From Lasiosphaeris hirsuta (lineage: Eukaryota > Ascomycota > Sordariomycetes > Sordariales > Lasiosphaeriaceae), in assembly GCA_030549175.1 (NCBI GenBank), contig JAUKUA010000007.1, forward strand, positions 2,790,001 to 2,854,000: a stretch of DNA of 64,000 bases. The letters run 5' to 3'. The position numbers were made by a program, and so were the translations under genes. A model generated the notes under the pieces. The model was not told the origin of the DNA. It saw only the letters and a list, made by a program, of their open reading frames with translations, and did no database searches. Position 1 is the stretch's first letter. Each line of letters starts with the position of its first letter. Below are positions 51,206 through 64,000 of the stretch, piece after piece.

Positions 51206-52663
51206 TTACAGCGGGGTATTCTTTGCCTGTGTCCAAAAATTGTCCATCTTCCTCGGCGCCAAAAATTCCCTTGCCTCCTGGTCCGTCTCACACACCTTGC
51301 TTCCCCACTTTTTAAATGCCTGTGCCTTCGTCTCGCCCTCAAAAAGGAGCACGCACTTGTTGGTCGACATGTCCTTGAGCTGACCTTTCTCGTCCTCCGC
51401 CTTCAGCCAGTCGCGCAGCGCAGCGGCCCCCGGTGCCGCCGCGGCATCTTTCTCGCGCGATGGCAGTGCCTCGGCCCAGTCGATACGGCGCAGCATCAGC
51501 TTCTTGTAATTCTTGATGCTGTGCTCGCCACCCTCGACGATGACGAGGCTAAACTTGGGGTGCATAATGCAAATGCCGTTGAGCCCGTTCTGGCTCGCAT
51601 TGATGCTGACCTTGTACCGGTGCTGGCCATTGACGAGGCTGCCAATCTTGAAGACGAGGATGTGGATACCCTTGGCGGCATCCTTTGCCTGGTTGGTTGC
51701 CAGCTTGTCGTGCCGTTGCTCCTTGGTCAGCTTGCGCTCTTCGTTGGTCTGCATGTGTTTGTCAAATCGCTCGGCGATCTCGCGGTTGACGCGCGCCTCG
51801 ACGGCTGTTGGGTCCTTGACGGCCTCCTCGCCGAGCACGCGCATCAGGTTTGACTTTTTGACTTTCGGGGGCGGCGCCGGCTCGAGGCCTAGTCTGATCT
51901 TTGCTTGCCTCTCCTTCAGCTCCATCATGCGGCGCTGTCTCCGGAGCTTTTGCTGCTCCTTGGGTGTCAAATACATGGGCTTTGGCTCAGGGGCGAGCTT
52001 CTCCTGTGGAGGCTCGATAGCCACGGGGTGTTGTATGTATAGGGTAACAATACTGTCGGGAGTTGTTATTTTGAGGGAGTTGGGGATGTTTCCGTAGTCC
52101 TTTCCGTCTATCAGAGCCTCATCCCACCATTCCAATTCGGGGGGAGCCTCGACTGTGAATGCCTTTTCTACGTCCCGGTCCTCGTCTAATCCCGCTTTCC
52201 GCGCCTGGTCGGCAATACGCTTCTTCATGGCCTCGAGGGCCGCCTGCCTCCGGAGTGCATTTGCCTGCTGTATATATTTGCCCTTCTGGTTGAAAATGAG
52301 CTGCTTGGATGGCCTTGTCTTGCCAGGGGGGCCATGGATCGGCTCGAGGTATGGGTTGGTGCGGACACCATCGGGGCCTGTTGTTTCTGTCGGTTTCTTC
52401 TTCAAAACGCCCGATCCATCCTGGGCCGAGTGTCGGCTAGAGGGGGGCTTAAAAGAGCTCGATCGGCTGGCTGGAGCGTTGAGGTCGGCGAGAGCAGGGT
52501 GGAGGGGTGTGTTGAGCCCGCCCTTGGCTTTGGCGGTTCCGACTGCGGCTGCGACACGGGCCTTGAGCGCTGCCATCCGGTCGGCGGCAGATTCGGGTTT
52601 CTGGATCCTCGAGGACTGGTCATGGCGGGGACCAAGCCCGCCGAGCTGCTGGGCCCGATCCAT
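51206..52663 (-). CDS. prp3: U4/U6 small nuclear ribonucleoprotein Prp3
   Basis: Component of the U4/U6-U5 tri-snRNP that binds the U4/U6 duplex. Single exon, 485 aa, close to yeast Prp3 (469 aa). The N-terminus (MDRAQQLGGLGPRHDQSS) is polar and Ala/Lys-rich. The PRP3 domain is in the middle: NPYLEPIHGPP, KQLIFNQKGKYIQQANALRRQAALE, PPELEWWDEALIDGKDYG and the basic-acidic helices KEQQKLRRQRRMMELKERQAKIRLGL, LMRVLGEEAVKDPTAVEARVNREI. The C-terminal DUF1115 part contains NGICIMHPKFSLVIVEGGEHSIKNYKKLMLRRIDW and NKCVLLFEGETKAQAFKKW. The start is the ATG at 52663 in context ACC ATG G; the frame stays open upstream but without another ATG. It is divergent from RPA190 with a 562-bp spacer. Confidence 0.95.
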   Translation of the reverse strand: MDRAQQLGGLGPRHDQSSRIQKPESAADRMAALKARVAAAVGTAKAKGGLNTPLHPALADLNAPASRSSSFKPPSSRHSAQDGSGVLKKKPTETTGPDGVRTNPYLEPIHGPPGKTRPSKQLIFNQKGKYIQQANALRRQAALEAMKKRIADQARKAGLDEDRDVEKAFTVEAPPELEWWDEALIDGKDYGNIPNSLKITTPDSIVTLYIQHPVAIEPPQEKLAPEPKPMYLTPKEQQKLRRQRRMMELKERQAKIRLGLEPAPPPKVKKSNLMRVLGEEAVKDPTAVEARVNREIAERFDKHMQTNEERKLTKEQRHDKLATNQAKDAAKGIHILVFKIGSLVNGQHRYKVSINASQNGLNGICIMHPKFSLVIVEGGEHSIKNYKKLMLRRIDWAEALPSREKDAAAAPGAAALRDWLKAEDEKGQLKDMSTNKCVLLFEGETKAQAFKKWGSKVCETDQEAREFLAPRKMDNFWTQAKNTPL

Positions 52664-53225
52664 GGTCAGGGCATACGCTGTGTGAAGAATCAAGAAACGA
52701 GCGGGATCGCAGAGCGTGAAGTGAGCGGCGCAAGAAGGAGCGATCGGTCGGTCAACGATTCAAGACAGGTCTACTGCGCACGATAGTTGTTCGCGACTTT
52801 AGGCAGCGATATGATTGTGGTGTAGGGTGTGTGTGTTGATGACGGTAGAGGGTTGACAGGTAAAGACGAGACGGTGACGCGATGGCATTTGCGTCTGCGA
52901 ACCAACACCCAGGTTTCGCTTTAGTTGCACACCCATGCCTGCATGCTTGGGGCGTGAGTGTGCCCCACATGGCAGATTCTTGCCAGCGCTCACCGCCAAA
53001 AAATATTCTCGAGCTTGCCCCGTCTCCAATTCCCCACCAACCGCCAATGCGAAGGCCTGAATCCAGTGCTGGTTGATTCGTTTCCTCCTCGACGCTGCGT
53101 CGCAAACTCAAAGCCTCGATCCACGAATCCGCCTTCTCAAAGCATTTTCAAGGCAAATCTGCTGCTTTGGGGACTAATTCGCCATGGGAGTTTGGTAGCG
53201 CAGCTGCCCACCACATCTCTCCATC
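52664..53225. promoter_or_regulatory. Divergent promoter region between prp3 and RPA190
   Basis: 562 bp between two divergent ATGs of housekeeping genes. No other gene. No specific site assigned. Confidence 0.65.
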
Positions 53226-56200
53226 ATGAATATCTCCCAGCCTGTGGCCTCGACGCTCGAGAGCGTCGAGTTTACTTTCCTCACCGACGAGGAGATCCGA
53301 TCAATTTCTGTCCGGAAGATCGAGAACGACAGCACATTTGACACGCTCCTGAACCTGGTTCCAGGAGGCTTGTACGATCCAGCTCTGGGATCATGGGGCG
53401 ACTCTCTGTAAGTACCTTGTCCGCCTCACCCTGAATCTTTGCACTGTTTTCGTTGCTGGCGGCAGTAACTGACTGTGAGCGCAGCTGCACAACATGTAAT
53501 CTTAACCAGGCACAATGCCCCGGACATCCAGGCCACATTGAACTTCCTGTTCCTGTCTACCACCCCGTGTTTATGGACCAAGCCTACCGCCTCCTCCGAG
53601 CGCAATGTGTCTACTGCCATCGCTTCCGAATCCCGCGTAGAGAGCTCCACCGCTACACCTGTATACTTCGACTGCTTCAAGTCGGCTTGCTCCACGAAGC
53701 TCGATTGATCGACTCCTTCAACGACAGCGACCTCGGCGATGAGCTGCGGAGCATGACCCTGGACAACGTGCCTAGCATGTTGGACGATGAAGCTGAAGAG
53801 GAGCGTAACAACGTCCAGGACAACATCGTTCGATCCAGAGAGGCGTATGTGCGCCGGGTTCTCCTGCAGCACAAGGGCAAGGTCAACCTCGGCACCATTC
53901 GACAGGGGAAGCACGAAGGCGCCTCGGAGATGAGGAGAGAAGTCGTGAAGGAATTCCTGGCTAAAATCATTGCCGAAAAGCGGTGTCGCACTTGCGATGG
54001 GATCTCACCCGTGTACCGTAAAGATCGGTTCGTCAAGGTTTTCGAGCGAGACCTAACACCCAAGGAGAAGGCCTCGATGGCTCAGTCGGGAAGGAAGCGG
54101 TCCGATGCGCTTGCGTTGGCGCGAAAAATGAAGAAAAGCGACTTTGAGAAGGACGAGGGCATCGCTGACATTGACTTGTCCTCCAATGAATCTGAAGTAG
54201 AGCCTCAGAGCGAGGGTGAGGGTGAAGGCCAAGATCTAGACGAGAATGGGGATGTCACCATGACCAAGGCACACTCAGCCCCAAAACAAAAGGCCAAGGC
54301 CCCTGTGAGGGGCCAACGGTTTCTCAGCGCCCTAGAGGTCAAGGAGAGGATAAGCCTCCTTTTCGAGAAAGAGCGCGACATGATTTCCCTCCTGTACAAC
54401 TCGAAGCCTAGGCCCAAGGACGCCAAGCCTGTGTCGGCAGACATGTTCTTCATCCAAACACTCTTAGTCCCGCCTAATCGTTACCGGCCCGAAGCTCGCA
54501 TGGGTGATTCGCAAATCAACGAGTCGCAACAAAACAGTCTTTACAAATTGATTTTGAGGAGTTCTTCGTTGGTCGGGCAGATCTCCAGAGAGCTCGCTGA
54601 TACTATCAAGGGCGCTCCCCAGGATGAAGGCCGGAGGGTAAGGGACATGAACTCCCTCTACCAGGCGTGGGCGGATCTGCAGGAGTGTGTCAATTCTCTT
54701 ATCGACAGTGACAAGAACCCAGTCCAGGGCCAGGCGGGAAGGCGAAACGAGGAGGGCATCAAGCAAAAGCTCGAAAAGAAGGAGGGCCTGTTCAGAAAGA
54801 ACATGATGGGCAAGCGTGTCAACTACGCCGCCAGATCTGTCATCTCCCCCGACCCCAACATCGAGACAAACGAGATCGGTGTTCCTCCGGTTTTCGCTGT
54901 AAAACTCACCTACCCCGAACCGGTGACCAGTCACAATTTTAAGGATCTTCAGCAAGCGGTCATCAACGGTGTCGAGAAATGGCCGGGTGCCGCCGCGGTC
55001 GAGAACGAGAACGGCCAAATCGTGAACCTGCGGAACAAGTCTCTCGAAGATCGTGTATCGCTAGCAAACCAACTGTTGGCCCCAACTGGAAACAACTTCA
55101 GTAATATGCGGAACAAGAAGGTACATCGGCATTTAACCAATGGCGATGTTGTCCTGATGAATCGACAACCGACACTTCACAAGCCCTCTATCATGGGCCA
55201 TCGAGTACGAGTCTTGCCTGGAGAGAAAACACTTCGCATGCACTACGCAAACTGTAATACCTACAATGCCGATTTCGACGGAGATGAAATGAATATGCAT
55301 TTCCCTCAGAACGAGATCGCGCGTGCGGAGGCGCTTCAGATCGCCGATACGGACCACCAGTACATCTCTGCGACCGCAGGCAAACCACTCCGCGGTCTCA
55401 TTCAGGATCATATCTCAGTTTCAGTCACTCTCTGTAACAAAGACACATTCTTCGGCCAGGGTGCCTACCAACAGCTCATTTACGCTGCCCTGAGGCCTGA
55501 GAGTGGTCACATCGTGGGTGAGAGGATAGAGCTGGTGCCCCCAGCGATAATGAAGCCGGCTGCTAGGTGGACGGGAAAGCAAGTCATCACGACAATTTTG
55601 AAAAACATCAAGCCACCAGACTGTGGTGATCTGTGGATGAACGGCAGCTCTTCCGTCAAGGCCCGCGCTTGGGGTGCCTCGGCAATCGAAGAAGGTACAG
55701 TTATGTTCCGTGATGGCGAGTTTGTCTCTGGTATCCTTGACAAGTCGCAACTTGGCCCAAGTGGCGGAGGTCTCATTCACGCAATTCACGAAGTCTATGG
55801 ACCATCAAGTGCTGGCAAACTTCTCAGCAGTATGGGACGACTTCTGACTCGATACCTCGCCATGATTGCATTTACTTGCGGAATGGATGATCTTCGCATG
55901 ACGCCTCAAGGCGAGGCTGACAGACGAGAAAAGTTAAAGGCCGCAGCCGACATTGGTCTGAGGGTGGCGGCCAAGTACGTCTCCCTTGAAGGCCAATGCA
56001 AGTCAAAGGACGATCCGTTACTTCTTGAGCGACTAGAAGAAATCATGAGAGACGACAAAAAACAGGAAGTTTTAGATGCTCTCATGAACGAACAGTCCAA
56101 GGATGTGTCCAGCAAGATCACCGAGACATGCCTGCCTCACGGCCTCGTCAAGAAGTTCCCGAAGAACCACATGCAGGCCATGACAACTTCGGGTGCAAAG

Positions 56201-58605
56201 GGTAGCCCTGTCAACGCCAATCTCATTTCCTGCAACCTGGGCCAACAGGTTCTTGAGGGCCGTCGTGTACCCGTGATGGTCAGCGGGAAAACCCTGCCCA
56301 GCTTCAGACCTTACGAAACAGATGTCCGAGCTGGTGGCTACATTGCGGGTCGTTTCTTGACAGGTATCCGACCGCAGGAGTACTACTTTCATCACATGGC
56401 TGGTCGCGAAGGTCTGATTGATACAGCCGTCAAGACATCTCGCTCTGGTTACCTCCAGAGGTGTTTGATCAAGGGCATGGAAGGTCTCAAGGTTAGCTAC
56501 GACTCCTCGGTGCGGGACTCGGACGGATCAGTAGTCCAGTTCTTGTTCGGAGAGGACGGCATCGATATCTCAAAGCAAAAGTACCTGAAGGACTACGAGT
56601 TTACCCTTAACAACCTGGATTCGCAACTGGCGCAAATCAGGTATGCCGAACCTGGCACACAAGGGCTGTTTGAGCATAAAGACGAAATCATCAAGAGGAT
56701 GAAGAACGCTATCAAGTCGAGCACCAGCCGCTCTGCCGCACTAGACCCTGTCGCGTCAGAGGTCGACCCCTCAACCTTCGGCTTCGCAACTTCGGAAAAG
56801 TATTTCACCAGCATGATGAACTACGTCAAAACCAACAAGGATGGCCTGATAAAGGAGAAGAAGGGTGGGGCCAACGCCTCCGGCGTGATCGCTCGCAAGA
56901 CTGCCGAAAAGATTCTGGCGGCCAAGTACATCCGATCTCTTGTCGAGCCCGGTGAGGCTGTCGGCATTGTGGCTGGCCAATCGGTTGGCGAACCATCAAC
57001 ACAGATGACGCTCAACACGTTCCATTTGGCAGGTCATTCGGCAAAGAACGTGACCCTCGGTATCCCCCGTCTTCGCGAAATTCTCATGACGGCGTCCGCC
57101 AACATCTCGACCCCTTCAATGACGCTAGTCCTCAACGAGGAACTCACCGATGATGATGGCGAGCGCTTTGCCAAGTCTATCAGCGTTCTCCCATTGTCAC
57201 ATGTCACAAAGGAGGCAACGGTGAGGGAGCGCGTTGGGCGCGGTGTTGCCTACTCGGTAGCCAAAATTTTCGAGATCAGACTCCGCTTCTTCGAGTCGGC
57301 CGAGTATACCTCGACATACGCAATTGAGATTTCAGACGTCCTTAGCACGGTAGAACGCAAGTTCATCCCCCTCCTTGTCCACATGGCGAAGAAGGAAATC
57401 AAGAAGAAGGGCAAAGGCAGTGCAGCAACACCCGAGATTGGTGTCAAGTCCGGAACTATCGAAATGGCGCCGCCCACTAGCGAGCGTAGAGCTGGCGGCA
57501 GGGATGACGATGGGGATGATGATGACGACGATGGTGACGATGATGCCACCAATGCCAAGCAACGGGCCAACAGGACCGAGGCCATCTCATATGGCCCCAA
57601 CGACGACGAGGATGACTCTATCCAGAAGCGACTGCAGAGGCAAGCGGAGCCAGACGAGGAAGGCGAGGAGAGGCTGGAGTTTGACGACGAGGCATACGGC
57701 GGCAGCCCAGAGCCTGAAGATGAGGACGAGAGTAACCGTAAGGAAAAGAAGCCAACCGACCCCAATAACCGGTCGCGCGAGGCTCGCGTTATGAACAAGA
57801 ACGAGCTCGTGTCTCACTTCCGGTGCGACGAGGTGGCGGGCGAGTGGGTCGAGTTCACGCTCGAATTCGACGCAGGGATCCCGAAGATCCTGATGCTTAA
57901 CCTAGTGCAGGAAGCGGTCAAGAAGTCGCTGGTGCAGCAGATTGAGAAGCTGGGCGCGGCGACGTTTGTGCCCGACGAGTCTATCTCGAACCCTCTAACG
58001 GGCGAGAACGAGAAGGCGCGCGTGGTGCACACGGCGGGCGCTAACCTGCGGGCCATGCAGCAGTACGCCGATTACATTAATCCTAACCGGATCGCGACCA
58101 ACGACATTTTCCAAACCCTCGAGGTATACGGTGTCGAGGCGTGTCGTAACAATATCGTCAAAGAGCTAGGCGATGTGTTTAAGGGTCACGGTATCGGCGT
58201 GGACCCTCGCCATCTGAACCTCATCGGCGATTACATGACAAGGTGAGTTTTGCTTTGGGGTTATATGTGCGTGTGTTGGGTGCTAACTGGTGGCGATGCA
58301 CAGAAATGGTGGCTTCTCGCCCTTTAACCGCATGGGCTTGACCGGCAACGTCAGCCCCTTCACAAAGATGAGCTACGGTATGCTTCGTAGTCCCCCTCCC
58401 CTGTGACAGCCATGAGGCGCGGGCTAATGCAAATATAATAGAAACCACAGTGGGTTTCCTCAAGGACGCCGTACTGGATGGCGACTGGGACAGTCTGGCA
58501 ACACCGTCCAGTAGACTGGTAGTGGGCAAACTGGGTGGGATAGGAACGGGCTCGTTTGATGTGCTCACCAACGTGCCGACGGCGCATCACTCGAGTGGGT
58601 TTTAG
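53226..58605 (+). CDS. RPA190: DNA-directed RNA polymerase I largest subunit (A190/RPA1)
   Basis: Catalytic subunit that synthesises pre-rRNA in the nucleolus. Four exons: 53226-53407, 53485-58242, 58304-58377 and 58442-58605, joined to 1725 aa (yeast A190 is 1664). Features: zinc site C-x2-C-x6-C-x2-H (CTTC...CPGHPGH) at ~62-77; second cysteine pair RCRTC; acidic insertion after KDEGIADIDLSSNE; clamp and KRVNYAARSVISPDPN; active-site YNADFDGDEMNMH whose three Asp bind Mg2+; bridge/trigger regions (HHMAGREGLIDTAVKTSRSGYLQR, GEAVGIVAGQSVGEPSTQMTLNTFH); a very acidic jaw insertion (near 57500-57545 encodes a D-rich run); and the end GGIGTGSFDVL. Introns 2 and 3 are close to the 3' end and restore RNGGFSPFNRMGLTGNVSPFTKMSYE. 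The start ATG at 53226 gives MNISQPVASTLESVEF, as in other fungal A190 proteins. Confidence 0.97.
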
Positions 58606-59225
58606 GGCACCCGGTGCGGTGCATTGTAAAAGGTCAAGAATAGCAAATGGGAGGAAAGTGGATTGCATTGCATTAAATTTGTCAAGAGTTGTACTCTACA
58701 GCAAGGTTAAAAAAACATCATGTTGAGGCTCGTCGAGGGACATGGGGGTGGTTAGACGAAGGTATGTACCCTAGGGTAGGTTGAAATGTGGTTGAATGAT
58801 GGATGTTGAATTATTCCATCCATGACCCCGCACTTGAGGGTGGGACAGAAGTTGCTGTCCTTTTGGAGAGTCACAAGGGAGGGGCCCACCAGGACCCATT
58901 CACTCCCCTTCCGGGGCGGCAGGTCATAAGTCCAGTCGGGCCAGCCCCATTGTCGCGCTCCCCCTTGCAGCGGACCTGGCACTAAATGGATTGCGAGTTT
59001 GGTGTTTACTGATCAACCGACACGAGAAACAGAGCGACTGCGAATTGTTGACCCCAACGCGAAAGATAAATTTTGTTGGCTTTGTTTAGACTGGAAAGGG
59101 GTTAACTGATTGGTATATATATGTATGTTTGGAGGTTTTGGTGGTGAGAGTGCAGTTGGTCATTCATGAGAGCCTGGGTTGAGATTGTCCGACTAGGAAG
59201 ACTGCAGCAAAGAAAATTGGTCACC
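58606..59225. other. Spacer RPA190 to GST-kappa gene
   Basis: 620 bp with the RPA190 3' UTR and the promoter of the next gene. An AT run gtatatatatgtatg near 59112-59126 lies ~100 bp before the ATG and could be a TATA element. No gene seen. Confidence 0.55.
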
Positions 59226-60327
59226 ATGGCCACTCCGATCACTGCAACTGCGACGGCAAGGCCCAAGATTACGCTGTATGTCGATACCGTCAGCCCGTTC
59301 GCCTACACGGCGTATCATATACTCAGGGTATGTTCCTCTCCCTTTTCGCTTCGTTCCCTTGCCTCAATAGTTCAAAGAGAGCTGTATCTAATGGGACTCC
59401 TGTATAGCGTGATACTGCGTTCAAGGACTGTGACATCACCTATGTGCCAGTTTTCCTCGGAGGTCTAATGCACAAGGTCGGTTTGATCCTTGGTGAGACT
59501 GTACTGGCGACGTACAGCGGATATTGACTGGATGTTGGCAGTGTGGAAACGTCGCACCTATCAAGATCAAGAGTACGTTGGTTTTACCCCTTTCAACGTC
59601 TGAGCCTCTCTCAACAGCAGATAACCCTCTTCCCGCATCCCATTCTCTCTCTCTCTCTCTCAACAATGCGCCCGGAAAGGGGAACCCCCTTCAAAGCCAG
59701 CGTCCACACAGAGCACCAACACCCACCAGCTAACAATTCCCCCTAGACAAAGACAAATGGATCGGCCGCGAACGCCTCCGCTGGGCCAAGGTCTTCAACG
59801 TGCCCATGTCGACCGAGCTGCCACCCGACTTCCCGGCCATGACGCTGCCCATCGGCCGGGTCCTAGGCGCCCTGACACTGGCCGACCAAGGCGACCAGAC
59901 CCGGCTGATTCAGGCCCTCGACGTCCTGTACGCCAAGTACTGGGTCGAGTGCGTCCCGACGCACCACCCCGAGGTCTTGCGGGAGGTGCTGGGCGAGGTG
60001 TTTGGTGCCGCCGAGGCGGAGAGCCGTATGTTCCGCTTATTCCCAAACACCGCTTCTTCATCCAAAGCAAGATACTGACCATAACCTCCCCCAATAGTCC
60101 TCGCCTCCGCCGCCACGGCAGGGAAGCAATTGCTTATCGAGAACACTGACCGGGCTTTTGAAGAAGGCGCTTTCGGCCTGCCCTGGATGACGTGCACGTC
60201 GGCATCGGGCCAAAAGGAAGGATTCTGGGGTGTGGACCACTTTGGTCAGATGGCACAGTTTCTCGGGCTGGATCTTGGGAAGAGTGCACTAGACCAGGGC
60301 CTGGCAGGGTGGAAATCCGTTTTGTGA
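59226..60327 (+). CDS. GST-kappa / 2-hydroxychromene-2-carboxylate isomerase-like DsbA-fold enzyme
   Basis: Five exons: 59226-59327, 59408-59476, 59542-59572, 59747-60025 and 60098-60327, giving 236 aa, typical of GST-kappa proteins. The joined sequence starts with a Thr/Ala-rich leader, then ITLYVDTVSPFAYTAYHILR (Ser of SPF is the expected GSH-contacting residue), DTAFKDCDITYVPVFLGGLMHKCGNVAPIKIKNKDKWI (junctions of introns 1-3 all within this conserved block), KVFNVPMSTELPPDFP, a helical domain, and the late thioredoxin-fold signature FGLPWMTC, GFWGVDHFGQMAQFLGL. The family conjugates or isomerises with glutathione in mitochondria, peroxisome or cytosol. Start ATG 59226 has a good context (CACC ATG G); an in-frame ATG at 59166 would add 20 residues. 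Intron 3 (174 nt) contains a TC microsatellite. Confidence 0.92.
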
Positions 60328-60852
60328 GAGAATATTGTTAAACGCTATCTTAATTCTGCATCTCTCTACCATGATCTACGAGTTGAACTGCTGGCGACAT
60401 CATGGTGTTAATGACAAGGGCGAGTGACCCTGCCGTGTTTGAACTACCAGACACTCAACCAGGCAAATCAATTGGCACTCCACCCCACAAGGGAAATGTT
60501 ATCAAGACTACGCACCCCAGTACGACCATAGACCGCGTTGTTATGATACGCGGTGGAAAGCGCGTCGAAGGCGCAGTGGCATTGGAACGGAAAATACATA
60601 GACGGCAAGCAGTCACATCGGGAATGGCCGTGTTCGTTCAGGTCATAAACCACCGCCGGTTGGTGTTCGCAGCATCCCATTGTGCCGCTGTAATGTACAA
60701 GCCATTAAAATCCTTTGCAAAACGCCAGAGTGCCCCCGTTGTGCCGTGAATGATCCGTCATCAATTCAGAGCGTTCCCAGAATATGTGAAAGTCATGACC
60801 ACCTTAACCCCAAGCTACCTATCAGCCCAATCCATCCCATGAAGCAGAGCGC
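60328..60852. other. Convergent 3' spacer between GST-kappa gene and histone H3
   Basis: 525 bp between opposing stop codons, taken as 3' UTRs. No gene supported. Confidence 0.55.
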
Positions 60853-61566
<714 letters not shown>

Positions 61567-62723
61567 TTAGTGCGGGTGTGCGGGTGGCCGAATTTTTAGG
61601 ATTGATTGCGCATGCCTTTTCTTGTTGATGCGCAGAGCGGAAACTGGGGGGGGCCTTTGCAGGGGGGGTTTGGGGTTCGGTTTGAGCTGGTAAAAAAGCG
61701 CTTGGTTTGGCCGTGTTTTTGACGAGTGCACCACTACCTCCAGATTTACGCGATTTCCATTGGCCAGAAATTGCGGCAGCCAACGCAAGGACCACCAGTG
61801 GAATCTCGACTTGGTTAGCCGCCTGACGTCGCAACTAAAGTTGCCAAACAGTAATCGGCATAGTGCAGATAAGGTACGTACTGCCTCAGCTGCTGGCTGT
61901 GGCAAATGCGACGCTGCCATTGATGTGTGACCAACTGAAGTTCACGGTCTACAATGAGGCAGAAGGCATCACTGCGTGAAAGCCTGTGGCAACAAGACAA
62001 TTATCACATAACTGCCTCAATGGCGCTCTAGAATAGAAGATTGAGATTCTTCTACTTCAACAGCAGTCTTTGTGTCCCGACTCTTCGCTGTCGACAGGGT
62101 GGGGCGAAGCTTTTCCTGCCTCATCTAGCCATCCCAGCTCCCGCAATGTATCTATGTACGATGGGCTACGTAGGTTCTGCCGAGCGTCGCGGCAGCAAAT
62201 GGCAGCAATGAGCGACAATAGGATCCGTGGATCCGTACGTTGCCCAGCCTCCCATCCTCGGATATCCATCAGGCATCGAAATTCTCAGAGGAGCCCCTCG
62301 GGCCACGGTCCAGGGCAGATCTCTGCGGCGCGACCAGATCATGTTGTGGACCAGCCAGGGAAGTCAACAGGTAGGTGGCCGAGGCGTTTGTGGGAATCGA
62401 GAGCAAATTTTTTTTTTTTACAAACCTGTTCTAGCGCGCTTTGTTCTAGCCAATGGAAATTCGTGTCCCTCTGCCAGAGTAAAAACAGTATCAAAATTGC
62501 CAAAAGCACGTTCATAATCGGTGGGGCGGTTTCTCGGTAGCTGGTGGGGTCTGCAAGGGCGCCTGCGTTCCCTGCGCTTGGGTATGCCGGCCCCCCCCCC
62601 CCTGGGGTGCCGCGTCCGCCCCAAAAGGCGCGCAAATCAGCCAAGCACGAAACGCACGCTCAGCCAGAATCACTGATCTGATTTGATTCTCGGCTGCTTT
62701 GGGTGCCCCCAACCGCGTCGCCA

Positions 62724-62733
62724 TACTTAAACC
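62724..62733 (+). promoter_or_regulatory. Candidate core promoter element of H4 (TACTTAAACC)
   Basis: A 10-mer identical to the one upstream of H3 (61527-61536, minus strand). The TTAA core at about 130 bp from the ATG would suit a TATA-like element with a ~100-nt leader. Confidence 0.5.
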
Positions 62734-62866
62734 CGCCGCCCTTCCCCACGTTCTTTTTCCCACCATCTTACTCCAAAACATCCTCTCAGCTGCCTGCCCT
62801 CTTTCAGCCTCACCACACCACAACCAAAACACCCTCGCATAAACCTCACCCCCCCCCCCTTTCAAT

Positions 62867-63302
<436 letters not shown>

Positions 63303-64000
63303 GCGTGCTCTGCATGATTCATGTCTTGACGATTGTGGCGCGCGTCGGGTGTCGATTTCCTTTTACTTCTCGCCTCGCTGTCAAGAGAACACGCGGGCCG
63401 GGAACGGGTCTACTGGTTTGGTCGGTCTTGTCTTGATGACTCTCATGGGAAATGGCTTTTGCACTTGGGTTTCTCTGTATCATATATGGAGGGGAAGGGG
63501 TCATGGGTGTTCTACATTGGGTGATATCACATAATTGATTGTCCTCCCCCGTTCTGGAGGACGCTTTGAACAAGCTTTTGCTTCCTAGCAGTGTGATGTG
63601 ACGCGGCGCGTCTTGTTTACGTCGGCCCTCTGCAGTCTCCTTCCCGACGCTATGCTCCTTTCCTCTGTGCCATTTATTCTTATTCCGAGGTCGTGTGTTC
63701 TAGTAGTGAGGCTGTGTTGAGGTATCCTTGTAATAGGTGTTGTTGCTCGTGACTCATCTCGCAATGCACACTCGAGCAAGGTGCCGCCCCAAAATGACAG
63801 ATTGTCCGGTGAAGTCTGTTGCTATCCACAGTCGCCATGTCATCTTCGAACAGTGCATGCAGTGATACATATCGCCAAATGCTCACTTTCGTCTGATCAT
63901 GCTGTCTTGTGTCTGACGAAAGGCTGACATGTCTCTCCCGAGTCCAAGACACAACGAAGTCTTCCAAGTTTAAAACCGTGGCTCGGAGATCCAGTAGTTG
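63303..64000. other. 3' flank of histone H4
   Basis: 700 bp to the window edge. No gene supported. It probably holds the H4 3' UTR; no stem-loop typical of animal histone mRNAs was noticed. Confidence 0.5.

Noticed and set aside
53426..53914. Long open frames antisense to RPA190 and to prp43, rad3 and prp3
   Set aside because: Shadows of strongly biased GC-rich codons in clearly identified genes on the other strand.

Overview
This window comes from a filamentous ascomycete, most likely a Sordariomycete. Evidence for this is the 34 short spliceosomal introns (mostly 50-80 nt, GTAAGT/GTATGT donors, CTAAC-type branch sites, YAG acceptors), the divergent histone H3/H4 pair, a GPI-type secreted DUF2183 protein, and protein sequences typical of Pezizomycotina. 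No operons, CRISPR arrays, tRNA or rRNA genes were recognised.

Layout. 1-1605 (-): 5' two-thirds of a PRMT5/Skb1 arginine methyltransferase gene that runs off the left edge. 2509-4848 (+): DEAH helicase Prp43, divergent from it. 4.85-13.4 kb: mostly empty, with one small cysteine-containing conserved-looking protein at 9859-10323 (+). 13368-15017 (-): secreted App1-like (DUF2183) protein. 15746-18076 (-): flavin monooxygenase with a C-terminal membrane anchor and a GC-AG intron. 19162-20869 (-): Nramp metal transporter pseudogene with several independent lesions. 22258-23200 (+): cation/Ca2+ antiporter reduced to its C-terminal half. 23954-26958 (+): DDHD-family phospholipase. 26.96-47.6 kb: about 20 kb whose only convincing gene is a C2H2 zinc-finger regulator at 35163-36528 (-). 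47.6-63.3 kb: a dense housekeeping block with Rad3/XPD (TFIIH helicase), Prp3 (U4/U6 snRNP), RPA190 (largest subunit of RNA polymerase I), a GST-kappa/DsbA-fold enzyme, and divergent histones H3 and H4.

How the genes relate. The right block and the left end hold core nuclear functions (transcription, splicing and ribosome biogenesis, DNA repair, chromatin). They are transcribed divergently or convergently with compact spacers. The middle (13-27 kb) is accessory in character: a secreted protein, an oxidoreductase, two decayed ion transporters and a lipase. I do not see a new defence or mobile system. The most informative oddities are the decayed Nramp gene beside the half antiporter, the micro-exon series at the 5' end of rad3, a shared core-promoter motif in the H3/H4 spacer, and the zinc-finger gene isolated in a gene desert. 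All exon joins below were checked by frame closure: total coding length is divisible by three and family residues match across junctions. Domain and family calls are from recognition, not from a database search.
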